Part shown: positions 11,305-18,491 of the stretch, piece after piece
Position numbering within the stretch: position 1 is the stretch's first letter
How the letters are laid out: each line of letters opens with the position of its first letter
NCBI RefSeq assembly: GCF_002086515.1
Contig: NZ_MVHH01000038.1
Span: 1-39,705, forward strand
Direction: 5' to 3'
Source of the DNA: Mycolicibacter arupensis
GTDB lineage: Bacteria; Actinomycetota; Actinomycetes; Mycobacteriales; Mycobacteriaceae
DNA: 39,705 bases
The notes under the pieces: generated by a model
Database searches by the model: none
Told to the model about the DNA's origin: nothing
What the model saw: only the letters and a program-made list of their open reading frames with translations
Translations under genes and position numbers: made by a program

Positions 11305-12144
11305 TCAGCCCAGCCCGTACACGCGGCGGGCGTTGCGGTTCGTCACCTGCGCCAGGTCAGCCGCTGGAGTTCGCAGCAGCTCAGCCAGCGCTCTGACAGT
11401 GTATGGCAGACAGTAGGGCTCATTCGGTGAACCGCGGTACGGATGCGGAGTCAGAAAGGGCGCGTCGGTCTCCACCAGCAGCTGCTCCTGCGGGATCACC
11501 GCCACAGCTTCGCGCAGGTCACGAGCATTTTTGAAGCTGACCGTGCCGGACAGGCTCAGGATCCAGCCGGCGTCGACGCAGGTGTGAGCCATCTCCGGGC
11601 CCGAGGAGAAGCAGTGGAAGATCACCGTCTCGGGGGCTCCCTCCGCGCGCAGCACGTCCAGGACGGCGGCGTCGGCGTCGCGATTGTGGATCATCAGGGG
11701 CTTGCCGGTGCGTTTGGCCAGGTCGATATGCCAGGCGAACGCCTCGCGCTGGGTCTGCGGATCGGCACAGCCCTCCAGGCGCCCGGGCCAGTACAGATCC
11801 AGGCCGGTCTCCCCGATCGCCACCACCCTCGGGTGGGCGGCCAATGACTCGACCTCGGAGCGGGCCGCGTCGGTGAGCGTGCCCGCCCGGGTGGGATGCA
11901 GCGCCACCGCGGCATATACCCGCTCATCGGCGTCGGCGGCCTCCGTGACCCAGCGCGCCGAGGCCAGGTCGTCGGCGACGGTCACCGCCGCCTGCACCCC
12001 GACCGCGGCGGCCCGATCCATGATCGCGTGCACCGACGCCGCATCGGTGCCGCCACAGGCGTCGAGGTGGGTATGGGCGTCGACCAGCGGACCGAGCTCC
12101 GGCGGCGCGGGCGGCGGAGTTTTGGCTGAACGTTTGGAGCTCAC
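11305..12144 (-). CDS. tatD: TatD family metal-dependent deoxyribonuclease
   Basis: A 279-residue TIM-barrel hydrolase of the TatD family, associated with 3'-5' DNase activity and DNA repair. Metal ligands are visible in HTHLD near residue 22, GETGLD near 107, HNRD near 148, FHCFS near 175, and ETDAPFL near 222. The start is the GTG at 12144, just before the conserved PELGPLVDAHTHLD region. The frame stays open far upstream, but that part is the antisense of metG. Its -10 element TATTGT lies 6 nt before the GTG. It is divergent from metG with 21 bp between the start codons, and upstream of rpfB on the same strand, as in Rv1008-Rv1009. Confidence 0.94.
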   Translation of the reverse strand: MSSKRSAKTPPPAPPELGPLVDAHTHLDACGGTDAASVHAIMDRAAAVGVQAAVTVADDLASARWVTEAADADERVYAAVALHPTRAGTLTDAARSEVESLAAHPRVVAIGETGLDLYWPGRLEGCADPQTQREAFAWHIDLAKRTGKPLMIHNRDADAAVLDVLRAEGAPETVIFHCFSSGPEMAHTCVDAGWILSLSGTVSFKNARDLREAVAVIPQEQLLVETDAPFLTPHPYRGSPNEPYCLPYTVRALAELLRTPAADLAQVTNRNARRVYGLG

Positions 12145-12150
12145 CCGCAC

Positions 12151-12160
12151 ACAATAAGGT
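12151..12160. promoter_or_regulatory. Overlapping divergent -10 elements, tatD/metG
   Basis: Ten bases, ACAATAAGGT, read as TAAGGT rightward (12155-12160) and as TATTGT leftward (12156-12151). The two TANNNT boxes share the central TA at 12155-12156. They lie 5 nt from the metG GTG and 6 nt from the tatD GTG, so both transcripts should begin at or next to their start codons. Confidence 0.6.
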
Positions 12161-12165
12161 GGCGA

Positions 12166-13719
12166 GTGATGAGAAAAACGCAGCCTTTCTACGTCACCAC
12201 CGCGATCACCTATCCCAACGGTGACCCGCACATCGGGCACGCCTACGAGTACATCGCCACCGACGCGATCGCCCGGTTCCACCGCCTCGACGGCTTCGAC
12301 GTGCGGTACCTGACCGGCACCGACGAGCACGGACTCAAGATGGCCGAGACCGCCGCCGCCGAAGGCATCCCGACCGCCGATCTGGCGCGACGCAACTCCG
12401 ATGTCTTCGAGGCGCTGCAGCGCAAGCTCAACATCTCCTTCGACCGGTTCATCCGCACCACCGACGCCGATCACATCGAGGCGTCCAAGGCGATCTGGCA
12501 GCGCATGGTCGACGCCGGCGACATCTATCTGGACGCCTACTCCGGCTGGTATTCGGTGCGCGACGAGCGATTCTTCACCGAGGGCGAGACCCACCTGACG
12601 CCGGACGGTTCGCGGGTGGCCAGCGAGACCGGGACGCCGGTCACCTGGACCGAGGAGCAGACCTACTTCTTCCGGCTGTCGGCCTATGCCGAGCGGCTGC
12701 TGGCGCATTACGAGGCCAATCCGGAGTTCATCGCCCCCGACGTGCGGCGCAATGAGGTGGTCAGCTTTGTCTCCGGCGGGCTGCGGGATCTGTCGATCTC
12801 GCGCACGTCCTTCGACTGGGGCGTACCGGTGCCCGGGCACCCCGACCACGTCATGTACGTCTGGGTGGACGCGCTGACCAACTACCTGACCGGGGTCGGC
12901 TATCCCGACACCGACTCCGAGACCTTCCGCAGGTACTGGCCGGCCGATCTGCACATGATCGGCAAGGACATCATCCGGTTCCACACCGTGTACTGGCCCG
13001 CGTTTCTGATGTCCGCCGGTATCGAACTGCCGCGGCGGGTGTTCGCGCACGGGTTTCTGCTCAACAGCGGCGAGAAGATGAGCAAGTCGGTGGGCAACGT
13101 GATCGATCCCGTCGAGTTCGTCGACAAATACGGTGTCGACCAAGTCCGCTACTTCCTGCTGCGCGAGATCCCCTTCGGCCAGGACGGCAGCATCTCGGAT
13201 GAGGCGATGATCGGTCGCGTGAACGCCGATCTGGCCAACGAGCTGGGCAACCTGGCACAGCGCTCGCTGTCGATGGTGGCCAAGAACCTGGGCGGGGTGG
13301 TGCCCGAGCCGACGGCACAGGCCGAAGACGGCGAGCAGATGCTGGCACTGGCCGACGCCCTGTTGGAGAAGATGCGGGCCGCGTTCGGCACACAGTCCAT
13401 GCACCTGGGGCTGGAGGCGATCTGGCAGATGCTGGGTGCGGCCAACCGGTACTTCTCGGCCAACGAGCCGTGGAAGCTGGCCAAGAGCGAATCTGCCGCC
13501 GACCAGGCCCGCTTCGGCACGATCCTCTACACCACCCTGGAGGTGGTGCGGATCGCGGCGCTGCTGCTGCAACCGGTGATGCCCGAGTCTGCGGGCAAGC
13601 TGTTGGACCTGCTGGGCCAGTCCCCCGAACAACGTATGTTCAGCGCCGTACCGGAGCGGCTGACGCCGGGGCTGACCCTGCCGGCGCCCTCGGGAGTCTT
13701 CCCGCGCTACCAGCCCTGA
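12166..13719 (+). CDS. metG: Methionyl-tRNA synthetase
   Basis: A 517-residue class I synthetase that charges tRNA-Met. The HIGH motif (PHIGHAYEY) is near residue 25, the TGTDEHGLK motif near 50, and KMSKS (GEKMSKSVGN) near 305, followed by the anticodon-binding helical domain. There is no C-terminal tRNA-binding extension. The whole protein lacks cysteine, so the zinc-knuckle insert of E. coli-type enzymes is absent. The start is GTG 12166 or ATG 12169; the -10 element fits either, slightly favouring GTG. It is divergent from tatD, as in Rv1007c/Rv1008. Confidence 0.97.
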   Translation: MMRKTQPFYVTTAITYPNGDPHIGHAYEYIATDAIARFHRLDGFDVRYLTGTDEHGLKMAETAAAEGIPTADLARRNSDVFEALQRKLNISFDRFIRTTDADHIEASKAIWQRMVDAGDIYLDAYSGWYSVRDERFFTEGETHLTPDGSRVASETGTPVTWTEEQTYFFRLSAYAERLLAHYEANPEFIAPDVRRNEVVSFVSGGLRDLSISRTSFDWGVPVPGHPDHVMYVWVDALTNYLTGVGYPDTDSETFRRYWPADLHMIGKDIIRFHTVYWPAFLMSAGIELPRRVFAHGFLLNSGEKMSKSVGNVIDPVEFVDKYGVDQVRYFLLREIPFGQDGSISDEAMIGRVNADLANELGNLAQRSLSMVAKNLGGVVPEPTAQAEDGEQMLALADALLEKMRAAFGTQSMHLGLEAIWQMLGAANRYFSANEPWKLAKSESAADQARFGTILYTTLEVVRIAALLLQPVMPESAGKLLDLLGQSPEQRMFSAVPERLTPGLTLPAPSGVFPRYQP

Positions 13720-13747
13720 TCCGGGGCAGATCTGGGCGCTGCGACGC

Positions 13748-14101
13748 TCAGCGCGCGTCCAGTTGCACGGCGACCGTCACCCGGCCCTGCTCATCGCGCC
13801 GCGCGACGGCCTGACCGGTGCGGCTGGCACCGTCGAGCAGGATGGTCAGCGGATGGCCCTCGCCCAGAAAATTGCGCCACCAGGCCTTGGCCTCGGGCAT
13901 GGCGACACCGATCCTGACCTGGTCGCCCTCGCGCCAGTAGGCCACCGGCAGGCTGAACGTCTGCCCGGATCGCCGGCCCACGTAACTGATCGTGGTCAGG
14001 CGCCGGCCGAACATCTGACCGAGCATGGGCGCGGCGATCAGCTCGGTGGTGACCCTATTGAACGCGTGAACCAGTGCCCGCCCCGCTCCTCCGAACCCCA
14101 T
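13748..14101 (-). CDS. Deazaflavin (F420)/FMN-dependent nitroreductase-like protein, DUF385 family
   Basis: A 117-residue protein resembling the Ddn/FDOR-A split-barrel family. RRLTTISYVGRRSGQTFSLP near residues 33-52 and AWWRNFLGEGHPLTILLDG near 75-93 are the conserved cofactor-binding segments of this family. In mycobacteria they often bind F420 and reduce quinones or nitro compounds. The cofactor is inferred, not shown. The ATG at 14101 is chosen because TACGCT (complement of 14108-14113) lies 6 nt upstream. It converges on metG and is divergent from the flavoprotein gene. Confidence 0.8.
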   Translation of the reverse strand: MGFGGAGRALVHAFNRVTTELIAAPMLGQMFGRRLTTISYVGRRSGQTFSLPVAYWREGDQVRIGVAMPEAKAWWRNFLGEGHPLTILLDGASRTGQAVARRDEQGRVTVAVQLDAR

Positions 14102-14107
14102 GCGGCC

Positions 14108-14113
14108 AGCGTA
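14108..14113 (-). promoter_or_regulatory. -10 element of the DUF385 gene
   Basis: On the minus strand TACGCT (TANNNT) is followed after 6 nt by the ATG at 14101, a leaderless arrangement. Confidence 0.45.
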
Positions 14114-14139
14114 GCGCTCAGTGAAACAGATCACAGCCC

Positions 14140-14167
14140 GTCACAGGCGGCCCACGTGCGGTGTCTT
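14140..14167 (+). promoter_or_regulatory. Candidate SigJ/ECF41 promoter for the flavoprotein-sigma operon
   Basis: GTCACA (14140-14145), exactly 16 bases, then TGTCTT (14162-14167). The published SigJ-dependent and ECF41 promoters read GTCACA-N16-CGTC(CT), so only two bases of the -10 half differ. It lies 36 nt upstream of the flavoprotein ATG, which has AGGAG at 14193-14197. This suggests the sigma factor encoded second in the operon drives its own transcription. Confidence 0.6.
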
Positions 14168-14203
14168 GAGGGCATCACCACCTCATCAAGACAGGAGCAC
14201 GCC

Positions 14204-15382
14204 ATGAAACGCATCCAGGTCGTCATCCTCGGCGGCGGCTACGCCGGCACCTTGGCCGCCAATCGACTGCGCCAGAACCCGGCCGTCGACATCACCCTGG
14301 TCAACCCGCGACCGGCCTTCGTCGAACGGATCCGGCTGCACCAGTACGTCGCGGGCACCGGGTCGGCCACCGTCGACTACGCCGAACTGCTCGGCGACGG
14401 GATCCGGCTGCTGGTGGACTCGGCCGCGGGCATCGATGCCGCTGACCGCCGCATCCGGTTGGCGTCGGGCACGGTGCTGCGCTACGACTACCTCATCTAT
14501 GCGGTGGGCAGTACCGGCGCGATCACCCCGGCCGTTCCCGGTGCCGCCGAGTTCGCTTACTCCCTGGCCGAATTCGAGTCCGCGGCGCAGCTGCTGGCCC
14601 GGCTCGGCGAGGTGGCGCACGACGCCCCGGTGACGGTGGTCGGCGGCGGGCTGACCGGCATCGAGGCGGCGTCCGAGCTGGCGGTGCGGGGCCGCACGGT
14701 GACCCTGGTCTGCGGCGAAAGCCTGGGCCCGTCACTGCATGCGGCGGGCCGCCGCTCGGTGGCCAAGGCCCTTCGGAAGCTGGGTGTTGCGGTGCGCGAG
14801 GACGCGATGGTGGCGCAGGTGCGCGCCGATGCCGTGGTGCTGCACGACGGCACGGTACTGCCCAGCGCGGTGACGGTCTGGACCGCGGGATTCGGGGTGC
14901 CGGAGCTGGCCGCCGCCAGCGGGCTGGCCACCGACGCGCTCGGCCGACTGCTCACCGACGAGACCCTGACCAGTGTCGACAACCCGTGGATCGTCGCGGC
15001 CGGGGACGCCGTCGCGCCCTCGGGCAGGCCGCTGCGGATGAGCTGCCAGGCCGCGCTGCCCCTGGGCGCCCAGGCCGCCAACACCGTGTTGGCCCGGATC
15101 GCCGGCCACTCGCCGGCGGCCCTGGACCAGGCGTTCGCCGCGCAGTGCATCAGCGTGGGCCGCGACGCGGCGACGGTGCAGGTGTCGCGCCGCGACGACA
15201 CCCCGATCAAGGCGTTCGTGGGAGGCCGGCTGGGCGCCGTGGTCAAGGAGACGGTGTGCCGCTACACGCTCAAGTGGATGCGGGGCGAGGCGGCCAAGCC
15301 GGGCTCGTACCGTTGGATGAAGGGCGGTGCCCGGGCCGCCCAATTGGCGCAGGGGCAGGGTGAGCGGGAGGCGGCGGTGTGA
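14204..15382 (+). CDS. NAD(P)/FAD-dependent oxidoreductase (NDH-2-like), partner of an ECF41 sigma factor
   Basis: A 392-residue two-dinucleotide-binding-domain flavoprotein. The FAD motif GGGYAGTLAANRL is near residue 9, the second Rossmann motif VGGGLTGIEAASEL near 146, and the AAGDAVAP motif near 266. The layout resembles type II NADH dehydrogenases and AIF-like enzymes, but no C-terminal membrane anchor is evident. A respiratory role is therefore uncertain. The start is set by AGGAG 7 nt upstream. The TGA overlaps the GTG of the sigma gene (GTGA), so the two are translationally coupled. Oxidoreductases are among the hallmark neighbours of ECF41 sigma factors (carboxymuconolactone decarboxylase, oxidoreductase, epimerase). 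Confidence 0.88.
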   Translation: MKRIQVVILGGGYAGTLAANRLRQNPAVDITLVNPRPAFVERIRLHQYVAGTGSATVDYAELLGDGIRLLVDSAAGIDAADRRIRLASGTVLRYDYLIYAVGSTGAITPAVPGAAEFAYSLAEFESAAQLLARLGEVAHDAPVTVVGGGLTGIEAASELAVRGRTVTLVCGESLGPSLHAAGRRSVAKALRKLGVAVREDAMVAQVRADAVVLHDGTVLPSAVTVWTAGFGVPELAAASGLATDALGRLLTDETLTSVDNPWIVAAGDAVAPSGRPLRMSCQAALPLGAQAANTVLARIAGHSPAALDQAFAAQCISVGRDAATVQVSRRDDTPIKAFVGGRLGAVVKETVCRYTLKWMRGEAAKPGSYRWMKGGARAAQLAQGQGEREAAV

Positions 15383-16398
15383 GAGACGAGCACGCCCAGC
15401 GGTTCAGCGAGCCTCGACGAAGGAGAGGCGAAACTGGGACCGCTGAACAAGCCCAGCGGTTCAGCGAGCCTCGACGAAGGAGAGACGAAACTGGGACCGC
15501 TGAACAAGCCGAACGGTTCACCGAGCTGCGCCCCCTGCTGTTCACCATCGCCTACGAGATCCTGGGCTCGGCTACCGAAGCCGACGACGTGCTGCAGGAC
15601 AGCTATCTGCGCTGGGCGCAGGTCGACTTGGCGCAGGTACGCGACGTCAAGAGCTACCTGGCCAGCGTGGTCACCCGTCAGGCGCTCAATGCGCTGCGGG
15701 CCGGGGCGCGGCGCCGCGAGGAATACATCGGTCCGTGGCTGCCCGAGCCGCTGCTGCTCACCGAGGATGACGCCTCGTCGGATGTCGTGCTGGCCGAGTC
15801 GGTGTCGATGGCCATGCTGGTGGTCTTGGAGACGCTGGGCCCCGACGAGCGGGCGGTGTTCGTGCTGCGTGAGGTGTTCGGGTTCGACTACGACGACATC
15901 GCGGCCGCGATCGGCAAGACCGAGGCCGCGGCCCGCCAGGTCGCGCACCGTGCCCGCGGCCATGTCCAGGCCCGTCGCCCGCGCTACACCCCGGTGGCCC
16001 CGGAGGAGAGTGCACGGATCACCGCGGAGTTCATGGCCGCGGCGGCCGGCGGCGATCTGACGACGGTGCTGTCGATGTTGGCGCCCGACGTGGTGTGGAC
16101 CGCCGACAGCGGCGGCAAGGCCAGCGCCGCACGACGGCCCGTCATCGGTGCCGACAAGGTGGCCCGGACGGTGATCGGGCTGCTGCGGCAGGGGGCGCGG
16201 CTGCCCGACATCCGGGTGGAGTTGGGCGTGTGCAATTCCGCACCCGCGGTGCTGCTCTACAGCGCCGACCATCTGGAGGGCGTGTTCACCTTCGAGATCG
16301 TCGACGGCCTGATCACCAATTTCTATGCGATGCGCAACCCGGACAAGCTGGCGGCGGTGGCGGCCGCCCGCGAGATCACTCGCGGCGCGAACGTCTGA
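15379..16398 (+). CDS. ECF41 (SigJ-like) RNA polymerase sigma factor with a SnoaL-like C-terminal domain
   Basis: A 339-residue sigma factor. Region 2 (ELRPLLFTIAYEILGSATEADDVLQDSYLRW) spans about 48-80, and region 4 (LGPDERAVFVLREVFGFDYDDIA) about 153-175. A SnoaL-like C-terminal domain (about 213-330) takes the place of an anti-sigma factor. The ECF41 hallmarks WLPEPL (after region 2), a D-S-G-G-K stretch near 251 and NPDKL near 318 are present. The N-terminus is about 38 residues longer than usual because two copies of a 57-bp in-frame repeat lie just after the start. It overlaps the upstream flavoprotein gene by 4 bp. The likely target is the operon's own promoter. It resembles M. tuberculosis SigJ but orthology is not shown. 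Confidence 0.9.
   Translation: MRDEHAQRFSEPRRRRGETGTAEQAQRFSEPRRRRDETGTAEQAERFTELRPLLFTIAYEILGSATEADDVLQDSYLRWAQVDLAQVRDVKSYLASVVTRQALNALRAGARRREEYIGPWLPEPLLLTEDDASSDVVLAESVSMAMLVVLETLGPDERAVFVLREVFGFDYDDIAAAIGKTEAAARQVAHRARGHVQARRPRYTPVAPEESARITAEFMAAAAGGDLTTVLSMLAPDVVWTADSGGKASAARRPVIGADKVARTVIGLLRQGARLPDIRVELGVCNSAPAVLLYSADHLEGVFTFEIVDGLITNFYAMRNPDKLAAVAAAREITRGANV
15394..15525 (+). repeat. 57-bp in-frame tandem repeat at the start of the sigma factor gene
   Basis: Copy one (15394-15450) and copy two (15451-15507) differ at one base (15428 vs 15485). A third partial copy (15508-15525) keeps 15 of 18 bases and merges into the conserved sigma region 2. Each unit encodes 19 residues (AQRFSEPRRRR[G/D]ETGTAEQ). 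Each unit contains the inverted pair GTTCAGCG/CGCTGAAC and the nested GCCTC/GAGGC, so it can fold into a hairpin. Confidence 0.9.
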
Positions 16399-16410
16399 CA
16401 AGCTAGTGCC

Positions 16411-17661
16411 GTGCGGATCGAGCGGCTCGGCGACCTGGGGGCGGCACCGGAGGTGCTGCGGGCCGTCGGCGACGCCACCGACCGGTGCGGGCTGCCGCCA
16501 CCGGCCGCGCTGACCGGTGAGTGGTTCGGCGCCACGGCGGTGATCGCGCCCAGCGTGGCCGCCGAGCCGGTCCGCCCCGACTCGGTGTTCGCGCCGCATG
16601 AATCCGTCTCCGGCGCCCCCTCCGGGACAGTGGGGGGCGGCTGGATCGGCTATCTGTCGTATCCCGACGCCGGTGCAGACGGCCTGGGGCCCCGCATTCC
16701 CGACGCCGCCGGCGGCTGGACCGACTGTGTGCTGCGCCGCGACGCCGACGGGCAGTGGTGGTTCGAGAGCCTGTCGGGCGCGCCGATGCCGAGCTGGCTT
16801 GCCCAGGCGCTGAGCACTCCCGCGCCGGACCGGGCATGCCGCATCTACTGGGAGACCCCGGACCGGCAGGCGCACCGCGCCGGGGTCTTGGCCTGCCTGG
16901 AGGCCATCCGTTCCGGTGAGGTCTATCAGGCCTGCGTGTGCACGCGCTTCACTGGAACGGTCACGGGCGCCCCGCTGGACTTCTTCGCTGACGCGGTGAC
17001 GCGCACCGCGCCCGCACGCGCCGCCTACCTCGCGGGCTCCTGGGGCGCGGTGGCGTCACTGTCACCGGAGCTGTTCCTGCGCCGGCGCGGACAGGTGGTG
17101 GCCTCCAGCCCCATCAAGGGCACCCTGCCGCTGCATGCCCGCCCCTCGGCGCTGCGCGCCTCGGTCAAAGACGTTGCCGAGAACATCATGATCGTGGACC
17201 TGGTCCGCAACGACCTGGGCCGCGTGGCGATCACCGGAACCGTCACCGTGCCCGAGCTGTTGGCGGTGCGGCCCGCGCCGGGCGTGTGGCATCTGGTGTC
17301 GACGGTCTGCGCCGAGGTCCCGGAGCATCTGGCGATGGCGGACCTGCTGGAGGCCACCTTCCCGCCCGCTTCGGTGACGGGAACACCCAAACACCGGGCC
17401 CGCCAGCTGCTCTCGGAGTGGGAGCCGTCGCGCCGTGGCATCTACTGCGGCACCGTCGGTTTGGCTTCCCCGGTGGCCGGCGTCGAACTGAACGTCGCGA
17501 TCCGCACCGTGGAGTTCGATGCCGCCGGTGGCGCGGTGCTCGGTGTCGGCGGCGGGATCACCGCGGATTCCGACGTCGACGCCGAATGGCAGGAGTGCTT
17601 GCACAAGGCGGCGCCGATCGTCGCCGCGCATCAGTCCCGCGAACGCAGCACCGCGTCGTAG
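16411..17661 (+). CDS. pabB: Aminodeoxychorismate synthase component I
   Basis: A 416-residue chorismate-binding enzyme making 4-amino-4-deoxychorismate for folate synthesis. The C-terminal chorismate domain (about 150-405) contains SGEVYQACV near 170 and SPIKGTLP near 232. The Lys of PIKGT distinguishes PabB from anthranilate synthase (usually PIAGT). SVTGTPKHRA lies near 324, and the end is GGGITADSDVDAEWQECLHKA. The N-terminal part is shorter and diverged. GTG start, 12 nt after the sigma gene stop, so co-transcription is possible. It overlaps the end of rsmI by 31 bp, convergent. The position matches Rv1005c. Confidence 0.93.
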   Translation: MRIERLGDLGAAPEVLRAVGDATDRCGLPPPAALTGEWFGATAVIAPSVAAEPVRPDSVFAPHESVSGAPSGTVGGGWIGYLSYPDAGADGLGPRIPDAAGGWTDCVLRRDADGQWWFESLSGAPMPSWLAQALSTPAPDRACRIYWETPDRQAHRAGVLACLEAIRSGEVYQACVCTRFTGTVTGAPLDFFADAVTRTAPARAAYLAGSWGAVASLSPELFLRRRGQVVASSPIKGTLPLHARPSALRASVKDVAENIMIVDLVRNDLGRVAITGTVTVPELLAVRPAPGVWHLVSTVCAEVPEHLAMADLLEATFPPASVTGTPKHRARQLLSEWEPSRRGIYCGTVGLASPVAGVELNVAIRTVEFDAAGGAVLGVGGGITADSDVDAEWQECLHKAAPIVAAHQSRERSTAS

Positions 17662-18467
17662 AGTTCGCGCCGCGACACCGCTGCGGGCGCGGCCGCGATC
17701 ACCTGCGCACACGCGTCCTTGACCCGCATCCCCTGCTCGGTGCGCCGGTTGACCTCCTCGACCAATGCCGGCAGATCGGCGCGCGGACTGGCCCCGGCGA
17801 GCACCACGGTGATCTCCCCCAGCACGCCGCCGGTCGCCCACTCGGCCAGCTCGGCCAGCGTCGCGCGCAGCACCTCTTCGTGGGTCTTGGTCAGCTCCCG
17901 GCACACCACCGCGCGCCGCTGGCCGCCGAGCTCGTCGACCGCGTCGCTCAGGCACTCGGCCAGCCGCCGCGGCGACTCGAAGAACACACATGTGCGCCGC
18001 TCGTCGGCCAGCGACGCCAACCACGCCCGTCGCGCCGCCTGCTTACGTGGCGCGAAGCCCTCGAAGCAGAACCGCTCCGAGGCCAGTCCCGACACCGCCA
18101 GCGCCGTGGTGACCGCCGACGGGCCGGGCAGGCAGGTGACCGGCAGTCCGGCCTCCGCGCACGCCGACACCAGGCGATAGCCCGGGTCGCTGATCAGCGG
18201 CATCCCGGCGTCACTGACCACCAGAACCGTGGCCCCGGCCTCGAGATCGGCCAGCAGCGCCGGCACCCGCGTCGCCTCGTTGGCGTCGAAAAGGCTGACC
18301 ACCCGCCCGGAGATCTGGACGTCCAGCGCCTTGGCCAGCGTCCGCACCCGGCGGGTGTCTTCGGCGGCCACCACCTCGGCGGTGCGCAGCGCCTCGACCA
18401 GCCGCGGCGAGGCATCGGCGGGCTGACCCAGCGGGGTGGCACCCAGCAGCAATCGACCATCGGGCAT
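17631..18467 (-). CDS. rsmI: 16S rRNA (cytidine1402-2'-O)-methyltransferase
   Basis: A 278-residue SAM-dependent methyltransferase with the tetrapyrrole-methylase fold. It methylates the ribose of C1402 in the 30S decoding site. Visible motifs are LLLGATPLGQPADASPR near residues 6-22, AAEDTRR near 35, VVSDAGMPLISDPGY near 82, and CLPGPSAVTTALAVSGL near 107. The start is the ATG at 18467. The frame remains open far upstream through the antisense of pmt, but the family begins here. A -10 element (TAGGCT) lies 7 nt upstream. It is divergent from pmt, the same pair as Rv1003/Rv1002c. Confidence 0.95.
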   Translation of the reverse strand: MPDGRLLLGATPLGQPADASPRLVEALRTAEVVAAEDTRRVRTLAKALDVQISGRVVSLFDANEATRVPALLADLEAGATVLVVSDAGMPLISDPGYRLVSACAEAGLPVTCLPGPSAVTTALAVSGLASERFCFEGFAPRKQAARRAWLASLADERRTCVFFESPRRLAECLSDAVDELGGQRRAVVCRELTKTHEEVLRATLAELAEWATGGVLGEITVVLAGASPRADLPALVEEVNRRTEQGMRVKDACAQVIAAAPAAVSRRELYDAVLRSRD

Positions 18468-18474
18468 GGCGCAC

Positions 18475-18484
18475 AGCCTACGAT
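18475..18484. promoter_or_regulatory. Overlapping divergent -10 elements, rsmI/pmt
   Basis: Ten bases, AGCCTACGAT, read as TACGAT rightward (18479-18484) and TAGGCT leftward (18480-18475), sharing the central TA. Each box ends 7 nt from its start codon (ATG 18492 and ATG 18467). The architecture is the same as at tatD/metG. Confidence 0.6.
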
Positions 18485-18491
18485 CGTGGGA

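Noticed and set aside
12145..13632. N-terminal extension of tatD through the antisense of metG
   Set aside because: The TatD family starts near the GTG at 12144. The extension has no similarity and metG is real.
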